A stretch of DNA of 64,000 bases, taken from Flavobacteriaceae bacterium. Lineage in GTDB: Bacteria > Bacteroidota > Bacteroidia > Flavobacteriales > Flavobacteriaceae. The position numbers and the translations under genes are program-made. Numbering within the stretch: the stretch's first letter is position 1; every line of letters starts with the position of its first letter. Location of the stretch: contig JANQMD010000010.1 of assembly GCA_028280265.1 (NCBI GenBank), positions 30,458 through 94,457 on the forward strand, read 5' to 3'. This document shows positions 46,482 to 56,511 of this stretch, piece after piece. Below the pieces are notes generated by a model. That model did not search any database and had not been told where the DNA came from. It saw nothing but the letters and a program-made list of their open reading frames with translations.

Positions 46482-47252
46482 TTATCTCTTTTGTCCGTAT
46501 ATGATAACCCTTGCGAAGAGAACATACAGAAAAGGAATTTTTGAAATTACTACATCCAAAGCAAATCCAAATCTATTAATGATGTTTCCATACTTCTTAT
46601 CTCCAAAAATCTTTAAAGAGATAAACCCAAAGAAAACACTCATAAAATCGAAAAATTCATGACTGAATGTAAACTTCTTTTTTATAATCTTAAAATCTGT
46701 ACCTACTAAAGCATGTTCATCTGGAGTCCTCTCCTTAGGATTCATTTTTCTGTAAATCTTGTAGATAGGATTTATATTCATAGGCTCCAAAAAAAGAATG
46801 AACCCTCCTGGTTTTAGAACACGATAAACATGATTCATTGTTTTTTCTATATCTAAGTGATGAAGAATAGCCCCACCGTAAACGACATCAAAGCTTTCAT
46901 CTTCAAAGATCAATTCATTAGCATCCATAAGATGAAACTCTATCTCAAAAGGTAATTCTTTCACATTCTTAATTCCTTTGTCGAGTTCAACTTGTGATAT
47001 ATTAATACATGTGATTTTTTTTGGCTTTACTCGGCCTTTCACCCAACTAAGCCATTCATGAGAACCTAATTCTAATAATTCCTTTCCTTCAAAAGTTTTA
47101 CGGATAATTTTATTTAAAATTTTCTCTTGTCTTTTATAAGAAAAATGAAAAGCATGTCGTCTCAATCTTTTGATACTAGAACGTTCTAATTTGTTTTCAT
47201 CCCAGTATTCGCGTTCGGTTTTGTTAATGGTATCAAGAGACTTTCCAGGCAT
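46482..47252 (-). CDS. class I SAM-dependent methyltransferase
   Basis: 256-residue methyltransferase with a Rossmann-type core. Motif I is the KELLELGSHEWLSW region near residue 55-68, an unusual variant; motif II/III includes FDVVYGGAILHHLD near 122-135, and VLKPGGFILFLEPMN at about 146. A hydrophobic C-terminal region (FLYVLFARVIIYGQK) may associate with the membrane. Substrate unknown. It begins 1 nt after efp stop and is within an operon of lipid A genes, so a lipid, quinone or envelope sugar substrate is possible. Confidence 0.85.
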   Translation of the reverse strand: MPGKSLDTINKTEREYWDENKLERSSIKRLRRHAFHFSYKRQEKILNKIIRKTFEGKELLELGSHEWLSWVKGRVKPKKITCINISQVELDKGIKNVKELPFEIEFHLMDANELIFEDESFDVVYGGAILHHLDIEKTMNHVYRVLKPGGFILFLEPMNINPIYKIYRKMNPKERTPDEHALVGTDFKIIKKKFTFSHEFFDFMSVFFGFISLKIFGDKKYGNIINRFGFALDVVISKIPFLYVLFARVIIYGQKR

Positions 47253-47819
47253 CTATTCTTTGATTCTTTCAGTATAAGCTCCTTTTTCAGTATCAATTTT
47301 AATTTTATCTCCTTCATTAATGAATAAAGGTACATTGATTCTAGCTCCTGTCTCTACAGTGGCAGGTTTTGTAGCGTTTGTTGCTGTATTTCCTTTCACA
47401 CCTGGCTCAGTATGGGTAACTTCTAAAATTACATGAGAAGGCATTTCAACAGATAAAGGTAGGTTGTCTTCCGTATTAATAAGTACTGTTACCACCTCTC
47501 CTTCTTTCATTAAATCGGGTGAATCTAGCGTGCTTTTCTGAAGAGAAATTTGGTTGTAATCATCTGTATTCATAAAATGAAAGGTATCGCCTTCATTGTA
47601 TAAATATTGAAATTTATGGGTTTCAACTCTCACATCCTCAATTTTATGCCCAGCTGAGAACGTATTGTCAATTACTTTACCAGAAGTTACGCTTTTTAGT
47701 TTAGTTCTTACAAAAGCAGGTCCTTTCCCTGGCTTTACATGTAAGAATTCAATAATTTTATAAATATCATGATTGTATTTGATGCACAATCCTTTTTTAA
47801 TATCTGAGGTAGTTGCCAT
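47253..47819 (-). CDS. efp: translation elongation factor P
   Basis: 188-residue protein that relieves ribosome stalling at polyproline. The conserved lysine position is Lys32 in VKPGKGPAF; the KOW-like N-domain and two OB domains follow, with GVKGNTATNATKPATVETG near 143-161. Length is typical. Transcribed between lpxA and a methyltransferase. An EpmA or Ymfi-type modifying enzyme is not seen here. Confidence 0.97.
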   Translation of the reverse strand: MATTSDIKKGLCIKYNHDIYKIIEFLHVKPGKGPAFVRTKLKSVTSGKVIDNTFSAGHKIEDVRVETHKFQYLYNEGDTFHFMNTDDYNQISLQKSTLDSPDLMKEGEVVTVLINTEDNLPLSVEMPSHVILEVTHTEPGVKGNTATNATKPATVETGARINVPLFINEGDKIKIDTEKGAYTERIKE

Positions 47820-47828
47820 ATTATTTGA

Positions 47829-48614
47829 TTAACTTGTTTTGTAATATCCTTTCATAATTCCTCTATGAGAATCTTTAATGAACTGGATGATTTCGTCTCT
47901 TTCTGGTGTTGCTTCCATTTCTGCTTCAATAATTTCTATTGCTTGTGAATTATTATAGTTTCTCTGGAAAAGTATTCTATATATATCTTGAACCTCACGT
48001 ATCTTCTCCGTTGTGAACCCTCTTCTACGCAAACCAACTGAGTTAATTCCAACATACGATAAAGGTTCACGAGCCGCTTTAACGTAAGGAGGCACGTCTT
48101 TTCTTACCAAAGACCCCCCAGTAACAAAAGCATGTTTTCCTACAGAGGCGAATTGATGTACTGCTACCATACCTGCTAATACCACATTGCTTCCTACTGT
48201 TACGTGACCTGCAAGTGTAGAATTGTTAGAGAATATACAGTTATCTCCTACAATACAATCATGAGCAATATGACAGTATGCCATAATTAAACAGTTTTTC
48301 CCTATCTCAGTTTTCATCCTGTCCATAGTTCCTCTGTTAATTGTCACACACTCACGGATAGTTGTATTATCGCCAATGATCACTGTTGAGTCTTCATCAT
48401 CAAACTTTAAATCTTGAGGAATGGCGGAAATTACTGCACCAGGAAAAATTCTACAATTTTTTCCTATTCTGGCTCCTTCCATAATGGTTACATTGGATCC
48501 AATCCATGTGCCAGAACCTATAACTACATTTGCATGAATGGTTGTAAAAGGCTCAATGACCACATTTCTTGCAATTTTAGCCTGTGGATGTACGTATGCT
48601 AAGGGTTGATTCAT
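47829..48614 (-). CDS. lpxA: acyl-ACP--UDP-GlcNAc O-acyltransferase
   Basis: 261-residue first enzyme of lipid A synthesis; adds a 3-hydroxyacyl chain to UDP-GlcNAc. Hexapeptide repeat pattern from the N-terminus (HPQAKIARNVVIEPFTTIHA, IGKNCRIFPGAVISAI), the catalytic His-region MAYCHIAHDCIVGDN near 120-134, and the C-terminal helical domain (GLRRRGFTTEKIREVQDIY). Directly follows lpxC/fabZ (1 nt gap). Typical length. Confidence 0.97.
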   Translation of the reverse strand: MNQPLAYVHPQAKIARNVVIEPFTTIHANVVIGSGTWIGSNVTIMEGARIGKNCRIFPGAVISAIPQDLKFDDEDSTVIIGDNTTIRECVTINRGTMDRMKTEIGKNCLIMAYCHIAHDCIVGDNCIFSNNSTLAGHVTVGSNVVLAGMVAVHQFASVGKHAFVTGGSLVRKDVPPYVKAAREPLSYVGINSVGLRRRGFTTEKIREVQDIYRILFQRNYNNSQAIEIIEAEMEATPERDEIIQFIKDSHRGIMKGYYKTS

Positions 48615-48615
48615 T

Positions 48616-50013
48616 TTATTTTCGTTTAGATATCTGAGCCATCAATTCTGCTTCAACAACTAATTTGTTGTTTGCATAACCGTAAGCCTGCATTTGAGCG
48701 ATTCCTCTTCGTATGGGTGTTAATAGCTCACATTTAAAAATTAAAGTATCTCCAGGCAACACTTTTTGTTTGAACTTAACACTATCTATTTTCATGAAAT
48801 ATGTCAAGTAATTCTCAGGGTCTGGCACAGTGCTTAAAACTAAAATACCTCCACATTGCGCCATGGCTTCTACTTGTAAAACTCCTGGCATTACAGGTGC
48901 TCCAGGAAAATGTCCAACAAAGAAATCTTCGTTCATGGTTACATTTTTCATCCCTACAACGTGCCTTTCACTAAGTTCCAAAATTCTATCTACTAGCAAA
49001 AATGGAGGTCTATGTGGAAGAATATTCATGATTTGGTGAATATCCATCAATGGTGCTTCAGACAGATCAAATTGAGGTACATTGTTCCTTTTTTCTGTTT
49101 TGATAATTTTTGCCAGTTTCTTAGCAAACTGAGTATTTACCAAATGCCCTGGCTTGTTTGCAATAACCTTCCCTTTGATCTTAGTTCCCACTAAAGCTAA
49201 ATCACCAATAACATCTAGTAATTTGTGTCTCGCTGCTTCATTTGCCCAATGCAAGTTTAAGTTGTCTAGAATTCCATTTGGCTTTACTTTGATATCGTCT
49301 TTTTTGAATGCTTTCTTAAGCTTAGTCATAGTAGTCTCAGATAACTCCTTATCTACATAAACTATAGCGTTGTTTAAATCACCTCCTTTGATTAAATCAT
49401 TCTCTAGTAACATTTCTATTTCATGTAAGAAACTAAAAGTTCTTGCCGCAGCAATTTCTTCTTTGAAATCTGGGATATGCTCTAAAGTTGCATTCTGAGT
49501 TCCCAATATCTTTGTTCCAAAGTCAACCATAGCGGTTACCTGATATTCATCTGAGGGCATTAAAATAATTTCACTTCCAGTTACATCATCTTTGTAAGAA
49601 ATGATTTCTTTCACTACATATTCCTCAACATCAGCATCTTGTTCCTGAATCCCTGCGCTTTCTAATGCTTCTACAAAGAATTTTGAAGACCCATCCATAA
49701 TAGGAGGTTCAGAAGCATCTATTTCAATTAATAAGTTATCTACTCCTAACCCTACTGCGGCAGCTAACACATGTTCAGAAGTTTGAACCATAACGCCATT
49801 TTTTTCGATATTGGTTCCTCTTTGTGTATTGACTACATATTCAGCCTTAGCTTCAATTGTAGGAGTGCCCTCTAAATCTACTCTTACGAAAGCAAATCCA
49901 TGATTCACAGGAGCAGGTTTAAAAGTTAATGTAACATTGTTACCAGTATGTAATCCTACACCTGATAAACTTATCTCGTTCTGTATTGTTTTTTGTTTGT
50001 TACTCATCATCAA
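48616..50013 (-). CDS. lpxC-fabZ: bifunctional LpxC deacetylase / FabZ dehydratase
   Basis: 465-residue fused enzyme typical of Bacteroidota. Residues about 1-310: UDP-3-O-acyl-GlcNAc deacetylase with the [16 protein letters not shown] start, [13 protein letters not shown] (zinc His near 81), and [16 protein letters not shown] carrying the other zinc ligands. Residues about 320-465: FabZ, with [14 protein letters not shown] active-site His near 331 and [11 protein letters not shown]. Start at 50013 (or the following ATG, 50010); it overlaps the end of lpxD by 14 nt. Combines lipid A synthesis with fatty-acid elongation. Confidence 0.96.
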   Translation of the reverse strand: MMMSNKQKTIQNEISLSGVGLHTGNNVTLTFKPAPVNHGFAFVRVDLEGTPTIEAKAEYVVNTQRGTNIEKNGVMVQTSEHVLAAAVGLGVDNLLIEIDASEPPIMDGSSKFFVEALESAGIQEQDADVEEYVVKEIISYKDDVTGSEIILMPSDEYQVTAMVDFGTKILGTQNATLEHIPDFKEEIAAARTFSFLHEIEMLLENDLIKGGDLNNAIVYVDKELSETTMTKLKKAFKKDDIKVKPNGILDNLNLHWANEAARHKLLDVIGDLALVGTKIKGKVIANKPGHLVNTQFAKKLAKIIKTEKRNNVPQFDLSEAPLMDIHQIMNILPHRPPFLLVDRILELSERHVVGMKNVTMNEDFFVGHFPGAPVMPGVLQVEAMAQCGGILVLSTVPDPENYLTYFMKIDSVKFKQKVLPGDTLIFKCELLTPIRRGIAQMQAYGYANNKLVVEAELMAQISKRK

Positions 50014-51040
50014 TGTTTTGAGTATTTAGCTCTTTTTCTAGTTTATTGATTTGTTGTGCCATTTTAGGTAAATTTCTAAAATACACATACGATTTGTTGT
50101 AATCTGGATAATGAAATGCTGGAGAGCCCTGAACAACTTCTCCATCTTTCAAATTTTTGGAGATACCAGATTGAGCCTGAATTTTTAAGTTGTTACCTAA
50201 TGTTAGGTGTCCAGAAATCCCTACTTGACCTCCAATCAAACAATTCTCTCCCACTTTGGTAGATCCTGCTATACCTGTTTGCGCTGCGATAACTGTATTC
50301 TTACCAATCTCTACGTTGTGGGCTATTTGAATCTGATTATCAAGTTTTACTCCTTTTCTAATCACTGTAGATCCTAAAGTAGCTCTGTCTATAGTGGAAC
50401 CAGATCCAATATCAACGTTGTCTTCTATGATCACATTTCCAGTTTGAGGAATCTTCTTAAACTCGCCTTTTTCGTCTGGAGCAAAACCGAAACCATCAGA
50501 ACCAATAATTGCCCCTGAATGAATGACACAATTACTTCCAATTTCAGTTTCTGAATATATTTTAACTCCTGAAAATAATACACAGTTATCACCTATAACT
50601 ACATTATCACCTATATAAACATTGGGGTAAATTTTTGTGTTATTTCCTATTTTAACATTCTCTCCAATGTATGCAAAGGCACCTATGTATTCATCACTAC
50701 CAATAGTAGCTGAGCTAGAAATATAATGAGGTTCTTCTCTACCTTGCTTATTATTCTTTACCTGATTGTAAAATTCTAAAAGCTTCGAAAATGATTTGTA
50801 GGCATCATCAACTTTTATAAGTGTTGATGACACTTCTTTTTCCAATTCCAAACTTTTATTTACAATAGTAATAGACGCTTTTGTTGTATATAGATATGGA
50901 TTGTATTTGGGATTCGATAAAAATGTAAGGGACCCTTCTTTGCCTTCTTCAATTTTAGAAAGCTTTGAGACCTCAACATCAGGATTTCCAACAATATCTC
51001 CTTCTAAGATATGAGCGATTTGTTTTGCTGTAAATTTCAT
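50000..51040 (-). CDS. lpxD: UDP-3-O-(3-hydroxyacyl)glucosamine N-acyltransferase
   Basis: 346-residue third lipid A enzyme. ATG 51040 ([16 protein letters not shown]) was chosen instead of 51049, since family proteins begin MKFTA. Features: N-terminal lid with the [18 protein letters not shown] segment, hexapeptide repeats, active-site [15 protein letters not shown] near 245, and a C-terminal helix ([16 protein letters not shown]). Its end overlaps the start of lpxC-fabZ. Gene order lpxD-lpxC/fabZ-lpxA is standard for this phylum. Confidence 0.96.
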   Translation of the reverse strand: MKFTAKQIAHILEGDIVGNPDVEVSKLSKIEEGKEGSLTFLSNPKYNPYLYTTKASITIVNKSLELEKEVSSTLIKVDDAYKSFSKLLEFYNQVKNNKQGREEPHYISSSATIGSDEYIGAFAYIGENVKIGNNTKIYPNVYIGDNVVIGDNCVLFSGVKIYSETEIGSNCVIHSGAIIGSDGFGFAPDEKGEFKKIPQTGNVIIEDNVDIGSGSTIDRATLGSTVIRKGVKLDNQIQIAHNVEIGKNTVIAAQTGIAGSTKVGENCLIGGQVGISGHLTLGNNLKIQAQSGISKNLKDGEVVQGSPAFHYPDYNKSYVYFRNLPKMAQQINKLEKELNTQNIDDE

Positions 51041-51078
51041 CAATGGCAAAAGTATAAAAAAACTTAAGATTGCACTAA

Positions 51079-52308
51079 TTAGATTTTTTTAGGATAGCAG
51101 AGAAAATGCTTAGTAACAGGTTTAGAAAGCGCTTGTAAATTCAATTGATCAGATGCTTTTACAATGTCTTTCAATTTTCCTTTCTTATTTAAAATCTTAA
51201 TAGGCTGTTTTTTATTGTAAGCTTGATTTGATATTTGACCTGTAAAAACAAAATATTCTGCTTCTTTTTTGTCAATATGGAATTCCTCACTAACTTTTTC
51301 TAGAGCTTCAGCATAGTATGTATTCGATATCTTTTTATCATTCATTTCTATCCTTAATAACTCCCTATTAACAATCATTGTAGATAATTTAGACAATACT
51401 TTATCTGGGTGTTGAGTCCATTCTTTAATTGCTAAGAGTAGATCATAATCATCTAATCTAGAAAACACTTCTAGGACGTGATTATCAAAGTTTTTATGAT
51501 CTATTTTATTATACAGGAAAAATGTTAATGCTTTTGAACCAAAAACTTCTTCTTTTCTATCTGCTAGTTCTTTTGCCCTCATCAAGACTTTTACCAACAT
51601 ATTTTCAGCGACCAAACCTGTTTTGTGCAAATACACTTGCCAGTACATTAATCTTCTAGCAATCAAAAACTTTTCTACAGAATAAATTCCTTTTTTCTCA
51701 ATAACTAACTCATCATCCACAACATTCATCATCGCTATTAATCGATCTGAACTTATGTTTCCTTCTGCTACTCCAGTAAAAAAACTATCTCTCTTCAAGT
51801 AATCTAACCGATCTATATCCAACTGACTAGATATTAATTGATGTAGAAACCTTCTCGGATACGCGTCTGTAAATACTTGAATAGTCAAATCCAAACAGCC
51901 TCCAAATTCATCATTAAGTTTGTTCATGTACTTTAGGGAAATTTCTTCATGGGTAATACCTTCAACGATACTATGCTCTAATGCATGAGAAAAAGCACCA
52001 TGCCCTATATCATGTAGTAAGATTGCTATACAAAGGGCCGTTTCTTCCTCTTCAGAAATTTCAATTCCTTTCATTCTTAATACTCGGACAGTCTTTTGCA
52101 TCAATTCCAAGCATCCAATAGCATGATGAAAGCGAGTGTGATTGGCTCCAGGATATACAATATTAGATAGTCCCATTTGAGAAATTCTTCTCAATCTTTG
52201 AAAATATCTATGCTCTATGATGTCAAAAACAAGACTGTTTGGAATCCTTATAAATCCGTAGACGGGATCATTAAAGATTTTTAATTTGTTGGTTGAAGTC
52301 GTTTTCAA
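51079..52308 (-). CDS. HD-domain phosphohydrolase (dGTPase-like)
   Basis: 409-residue HD-superfamily hydrolase with metal-binding motif [16 protein letters not shown] near residues 108-123 and upstream His of [12 protein letters not shown] near 63. Domain organisation (N-terminal [14 protein letters not shown] through RFHHA) is the conserved YdhJ/SAMHD1-like bacterial type; substrates may be dNTPs or nucleotides. In Bacteroidota it often sits next to lpxD, as here (38 nt gap). A TACCTTTG -7 element is on the minus strand at 52340-52333. Confidence 0.9.
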   Translation of the reverse strand: MKTTSTNKLKIFNDPVYGFIRIPNSLVFDIIEHRYFQRLRRISQMGLSNIVYPGANHTRFHHAIGCLELMQKTVRVLRMKGIEISEEEETALCIAILLHDIGHGAFSHALEHSIVEGITHEEISLKYMNKLNDEFGGCLDLTIQVFTDAYPRRFLHQLISSQLDIDRLDYLKRDSFFTGVAEGNISSDRLIAMMNVVDDELVIEKKGIYSVEKFLIARRLMYWQVYLHKTGLVAENMLVKVLMRAKELADRKEEVFGSKALTFFLYNKIDHKNFDNHVLEVFSRLDDYDLLLAIKEWTQHPDKVLSKLSTMIVNRELLRIEMNDKKISNTYYAEALEKVSEEFHIDKKEAEYFVFTGQISNQAYNKKQPIKILNKKGKLKDIVKASDQLNLQALSKPVTKHFLCYPKKI

Positions 52309-52332
52309 ATTATAGCTTCATTTATTATTTCA

Positions 52333-52340
52333 CAAAGGTA
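52333..52340 (-). promoter_or_regulatory. candidate -7 element for the HD-lpx transcript
   Basis: Minus-strand TACCTTTG matches TAnnTTTG, 24 nt upstream of the HD gene. No clear -33. Confidence 0.45.
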
Positions 52341-52429
52341 TCTTTTTTATTGTGAATATCTTTCTAATGAGATTTCTATAGTTCCTATAAGATTTGGATA
52401 TTTTTATCGTTCAATTAGAAACCTTTTCT

Positions 52430-53977
52430 ATGAACAAAATACACATTCTTTGGGTAGATGATGAGATTGATTTGTTAAAACCTCATATTTTATTTTTAGA
52501 CAAAAAAAACTATCAGGTGAGCACTTGTACAAATGGTACTGATGCAATTGATTTGGTCGATGAGCAAAATTTTGACATTGTCTTTCTGGATGAAAATATG
52601 CCCGGTATTACTGGTTTAGAGACTTTGTCGGAGATTAAATTAAAAAAACCAAACCTTCCAGTGGTTATGATCACCAAAAGTGAAGAAGAATATATTATGG
52701 AGGAGGCTATTGGATCTAAAATCTCTGACTATCTTATAAAGCCTGTAAATCCCAATCAAATTTTATTAACTCTCAAGAAAAATTTGGATCATTCAAGATT
52801 GGTTTCAGAAAAGACAACTTCCAGCTATCAGCAAGAGTTCCGAAAAATTTCTATGGATTTAGCTATGGTTAATTCCTATTCTGAATGGATTGAACTGTAT
52901 AAAAAACTAATTCACTGGGAGTTAGAACTTGAAAACATTAATGATTCGGGTATGCTTGAAATTCTTGAGAGTCAAAAATCTGAAGCGAACAACTTATTTT
53001 TTAAGTTTATAAAAAAGGATTATCAAGATCGATTGATATCAGAAGATAAACCTACTTTTTCACATACATTATTTAAAAATTATGTAGCTCCAGAATTGAA
53101 AGTTAATCAGAGTCTCTTATGGATTGTGATTGATAATTTACGTTACGATCAATATCGCGTTCTGGAACCCTTGATCAATTTGCATTACAAAAAAGATGTT
53201 GAACACTCCTATTTTAGCATTTTACCTACTGCTACGCAGTATGCAAGAAATGCTATTTTTTCGGGTTTAATGCCTTCAGAAATGGAAAAGTGTCATCCAA
53301 ATCTATGGAAAAATGATACGGATGAAGGGGGAAAAAACCTTTATGAATTTGAGTTTCTAAATAAACAAATAAAAAGATTAGGGTTAAATATTGACCATGA
53401 ATATTACAAGATAACCTCTTTAAAAGATGGTAAAGACTTGGCCTTAAACTACAATGCTACCAAACAAAACAATTTAACAACCATCGTCTATAATTTTGTG
53501 GATATGCTATCTCATTCTAAAACTGAAATGGAAGTTATAAAGGAGTTAGCAGGAGATGACAAAGCTTATCGATCTTTGACGCTCAGTTGGTTCAAAAACT
53601 CTCCTTTGTTTGAAATCATTCAGAAGGCACAGCTTCTAGGGCAAAAGTTAATCATTACTACTGATCATGGGACTATTAACTGTCATCATCCTTCAAAAGT
53701 GATTGGCGATAAAAACATTAGTTCAAACCTGCGATATAAAACAGGTAGAAGTCTAAGCTATGAAGGAAAAGATGTATATGCAGTGAAAAATCCGAAAGAC
53801 ATCTTTTTGCCAAGTATTACCTTCAATAGTCCTTTTATCTTCGCAAAGGAAGATCTTTTCTTTGCTTACCCCAATAACTACAATCACTATGTAAAGTATT
53901 ACAAAAACACCTACCAGCATGGGGGTGTCTCATTGGAAGAAATGATTATTCCTTGTGCCATTTATAGCCCTAAATAG
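52430..53977 (+). CDS. porX: PorX-type response regulator with PglZ domain
   Basis: 515-residue protein. ATG 52430 starts MNKIHILWVDDEIDLL; a TTG at 52394 would add 12 residues. Receiver domain at 1-120 with acidic pocket Asp10/Asp11 and phosphoacceptor Asp54 (IVFLDENMPG); C-terminal PglZ (alkaline phosphatase-fold) domain from about 200, with IVIDNLRYDQ near 225, TTDHGT near 410 and HGGVSLEEMIIPC near the end. PorX is the regulator of the type IX secretion system and links PorY to SigP in Porphyromonas. Two T9SS-tailed proteins in this window are possible clients of the system it controls. Confidence 0.93.
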   Translation: MNKIHILWVDDEIDLLKPHILFLDKKNYQVSTCTNGTDAIDLVDEQNFDIVFLDENMPGITGLETLSEIKLKKPNLPVVMITKSEEEYIMEEAIGSKISDYLIKPVNPNQILLTLKKNLDHSRLVSEKTTSSYQQEFRKISMDLAMVNSYSEWIELYKKLIHWELELENINDSGMLEILESQKSEANNLFFKFIKKDYQDRLISEDKPTFSHTLFKNYVAPELKVNQSLLWIVIDNLRYDQYRVLEPLINLHYKKDVEHSYFSILPTATQYARNAIFSGLMPSEMEKCHPNLWKNDTDEGGKNLYEFEFLNKQIKRLGLNIDHEYYKITSLKDGKDLALNYNATKQNNLTTIVYNFVDMLSHSKTEMEVIKELAGDDKAYRSLTLSWFKNSPLFEIIQKAQLLGQKLIITTDHGTINCHHPSKVIGDKNISSNLRYKTGRSLSYEGKDVYAVKNPKDIFLPSITFNSPFIFAKEDLFFAYPNNYNHYVKYYKNTYQHGGVSLEEMIIPCAIYSPK

Positions 53978-53989
53978 ATGATGCTTTGT

Positions 53990-54038
53990 AAGTTCTAATA
54001 ACTAGAAATAAAACATTTAAATCCAAAATTTAGAACTT
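53990..54038. terminator. stem-loop between porX and DUF2461
   Basis: AAGTTCTAA and TTAGAACTT form a perfect 9-bp stem with a 31-nt AT-rich loop between convergent genes. Confidence 0.4.
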
Positions 54039-54051
54039 CCAAAAAGTTGGT

Positions 54052-54723
54052 CTAAATAAGGCTCTCGCCATTCAAGTTGGTAGTGAGTATATCACTAAAC
54101 AAATCAAAGAAAGGTCGTAAAGCTTGAAAAGACTGGTCCACTTCGTTAATAAAACCTGGATCCAAAACTTCCTTATCTGTAAAGCTTCGCACTGCAATAA
54201 AACCTTTCTTGCGTAGCAAATCTACATCAGGATGTTCTTTATCAAATCCCCTAGGAGCAGTTTTTAACTCCTCTCCTTCAAACTTACCTCCAAAATATTT
54301 TATGAAATTCTTATCCGTTAAAATATCTCGAATCTCAGTAGCATCCACTTCAATTTCTTTTCTAATTCGAAGCAGATCTTCTTTGTTGGGTTCCCAGAAG
54401 CCTCCAGCTAAGAAACTTTCTCCAGGTCGAATCCGCAAATAATACCCTCCTCTCAAATGCTTTCCTAAGCGCGAAAACGATCCTGCAAAATGAGCCTTGT
54501 AAGGGGTTTTATCTTTTGAAAAACGGACGTCTCTGTAGATTCTAAAAAGTTTAAATTTTTCTATTTCATCATGCTTCTCCAGATTATCTCGAATACCAGC
54601 ATACAACTCTTTGGCATTGTTTTGAGCTTCTGTAAATTTTGGTTTGTGCTCAGCAAACCAATCCCTATTGTTGTTTTTTTGTAGGTCTTTTAAAAAGTGT
54701 AAGCTAGATGTTGAGAATTGCAT
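54052..54723 (-). CDS. DUF2461 domain protein
   Basis: 223-residue protein of the DUF2461 (TIGR02453) family. Typical N-terminus SSLHFLKDLQKNNNRDWFAEHKP, central FRIYRDVRFSKDKTPYKAHFAGSF near 60-83, and RIRPGESFLAGGFW near 100. Function not established. Cytoplasmic, no motifs of known catalysis. Monocistronic; convergent with porX and divergent from a DUF1853 gene. Confidence 0.9.
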   Translation of the reverse strand: MQFSTSSLHFLKDLQKNNNRDWFAEHKPKFTEAQNNAKELYAGIRDNLEKHDEIEKFKLFRIYRDVRFSKDKTPYKAHFAGSFSRLGKHLRGGYYLRIRPGESFLAGGFWEPNKEDLLRIRKEIEVDATEIRDILTDKNFIKYFGGKFEGEELKTAPRGFDKEHPDVDLLRKKGFIAVRSFTDKEVLDPGFINEVDQSFQALRPFFDLFSDILTTNLNGESLI

Positions 54724-54786
54724 GATTCTGTATTTGGAAGGATGAATTTACGAATTTTCACTAAATTTAATTGTCATTTTTGGAGC

Positions 54787-54880
54787 ACAGTTTGAACTGC
54801 CTAGCGAGCAGGCTGTTGACGAAGCAGCTTCAATGCCTAATGGATTATTTTTGGTGGCTTCGACAGGCTCTTCTTAACAC
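54787..54880. repeat. decayed dispersed repeat upstream of DUF1853 gene
   Basis: Contains CCTAGCGAGCAGG, GACGAAGCAGC and GGCTTCGACAGGCTC, related to pieces of the copies at 11511 and 8455, but no intact outer ends. It extends the DUF1853 reading frame 5' of its real start. Confidence 0.4.
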
Positions 54881-54899
54881 CTCAGCCACTTTAACAATT

Positions 54900-55700
54900 A
54901 TGAATTTAACTCAACAACGCTTTTTAGGATTTCAAAACACTCCTTTTTTATGGAATAATGAGCTTTTAGGTTTAGAACAATTTAAGATTACTGACTTCAG
55001 TCAATCGATAGATGTAAAAATTGAAGATTCTACTCGACTAGGAAACTACATAGAGAGATTGGTGTCTTATCAACTACAACAACAAAAGAATATTCAAATA
55101 ATCGATGAGAATATTCAAATCATCCACAATAAAATTATTCTTGGCGAGATCGACAGCATACTATTTAAAGACAATCAACCCATTCACTTAGAGGTCGCTT
55201 ATAAATTCTATTTGTACGATCCGACTGTAGGTACTCGTTTTCTTGAACATTGGATCGGACCAAATCGAAGAGATAGCCTTTTGTTAAAGCTCAACAAAAT
55301 CAGAGAAAAACAATTCCCATTAATTTACACTCAAGTATGTCGGCATTTATTAGAGAGTCTAAATTTAGAAGCCAATTGCATTCAACAGTGTACATATTTT
55401 AAGGCTCAGTTATTTATTCCTTACAAACAGCATATTGATTTTCCCTTTTTAAATCAAGAATGTCTCACAGGGTATTACATTTATAAAAATCAGTTGAATG
55501 ATTTTCAAAACTGCAAGTTTTATCTCCCTAAAAAGTTAGATTGGATTATTTCTCCACATGAACGAGTAGATTGGTTGAATTTTGATAAAACAAAAATTCG
55601 TATTCAAGAGTTTCATAATAAGAAATCTGCACCACTTTGTTGGGTCAAGCAAGCAAATGGTGAAATCCTAAAGCTTTTTGTGGTGTGGTGGGAAAAATAG
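54900..55700 (+). CDS. DUF1853 family protein
   Basis: 266-residue protein. The ATG at 54900 (MNLTQQRFLGFQNTPFLW) is the family-typical start; the upstream in-frame extension to 54771 is repeat-derived. Conserved phrases: IGEIDSILFKDNQPIHLEVAYKFYLYD near 98-125, HWIGPNRRDSLLLKL near 136, and FKAQLFIPY near 185. Family function not established; a PD-(D/E)XK-like nuclease fold has been suggested for related sequences. Cytoplasmic. Confidence 0.87.
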   Translation: MNLTQQRFLGFQNTPFLWNNELLGLEQFKITDFSQSIDVKIEDSTRLGNYIERLVSYQLQQQKNIQIIDENIQIIHNKIILGEIDSILFKDNQPIHLEVAYKFYLYDPTVGTRFLEHWIGPNRRDSLLLKLNKIREKQFPLIYTQVCRHLLESLNLEANCIQQCTYFKAQLFIPYKQHIDFPFLNQECLTGYYIYKNQLNDFQNCKFYLPKKLDWIISPHERVDWLNFDKTKIRIQEFHNKKSAPLCWVKQANGEILKLFVVWWEK

Positions 55701-55805
55701 TACACTTTAGGGATTATAGCTCTGCTATTCACTTTCTTTTTATTATCAACATATTAATCTTGCCCCAAGACTCAGGGTATTAAACCTTTTGTGTTGCCAA
55801 TAAAA

Positions 55806-56429
55806 TTACTTTTCTCTCGATCTCAAAATATTTACCACATCTTTCAACTTAAATCCTTTGGCTTGCAATAGCATCAAATAATGGAATAACAAATCGGCAC
55901 TTTCATTTAAAAACAGCTCATCGTTGTTATCTTTTGCTTCAATGACTACTTCTACAGCTTCTTCTCCTACTTTCTGCGCCACTTTGTTGATTCCTTTATC
56001 AAAAAGAGAAACCACATAGCTCTTTTTGGCATCCTGACGTAAATCGGGGTCTATTTTTGAAATAGCAACCCGTTCAGCAATGGTGTCTTCTAATTTAGAT
56101 AAAAACCCATACGATTCATCATTTGATCCATTCCAGCATGTATCAGTTCCTGTATGACAAGTAGGTCCTATTGGATTTACAAAAACTAACAAAGTATCAT
56201 TGTCACAATCCAATTTCAAATCGACTAGCTCAAGAAAATTACCACTCTCCTCTCCTTTTGTCCACAATCGATTTTTCGTTCTGCTGAAAAAAGTCACTTT
56301 TTGAGTTTCTTTCGTTTTTTCATAGGCTTCTTGATTCATATAACCTAACATCAATACATTCTTTGTTTCTGCATCTTGAATGATTGCTGGCACTAAACCA
56401 TCACTATTCTTGTTGAAATCTATTTTCAT
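55806..56429 (-). CDS. hisIE: bifunctional phosphoribosyl-AMP cyclohydrolase / phosphoribosyl-ATP pyrophosphatase
   Basis: 207-residue enzyme for steps 2 and 3 of histidine synthesis. HisI part: 1-about 110, with the metal-binding PIGPTCHTGTDTCW near 86-99; HisE part: about 115-207 with the EEAVEVVIEAKDNNDELFLNESADLLFHY motif. I chose ATG 56429 (MKIDFNKNSDG) because the 13 codons upstream are encoded by a dispersed repeat. Last gene of the operon; the repeat at 56436 fills the gap to hisF and lies exactly 6 nt before the start codon. Confidence 0.95.
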   Translation of the reverse strand: MKIDFNKNSDGLVPAIIQDAETKNVLMLGYMNQEAYEKTKETQKVTFFSRTKNRLWTKGEESGNFLELVDLKLDCDNDTLLVFVNPIGPTCHTGTDTCWNGSNDESYGFLSKLEDTIAERVAISKIDPDLRQDAKKSYVVSLFDKGINKVAQKVGEEAVEVVIEAKDNNDELFLNESADLLFHYLMLLQAKGFKLKDVVNILRSREK

Positions 56430-56435
56430 ATTATT

Positions 56436-56509
56436 GTCATTGCGAAGCAAATTCATTTGCTGTGGCAATCTTTAAAAGATTACTTCGTCATTACATTCCT
56501 CGTAAAGAC
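56436..56509. repeat. his-operon repeat element, hisF-hisIE gap
   Basis: Starts GTCATTGCGAAGCAAATTC and ends with decayed CGTAAAGAC; fills the gap from hisF stop to 6 nt before hisIE ATG. Confidence 0.7.
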
Positions 56510-56511
56510 AG

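Noticed and set aside
56430..56468. N-terminal extension of HisIE (13 codons before ATG 56429)
   Set aside because: It is the translation of the repeat element; family members start at MKIDF-like sequence.
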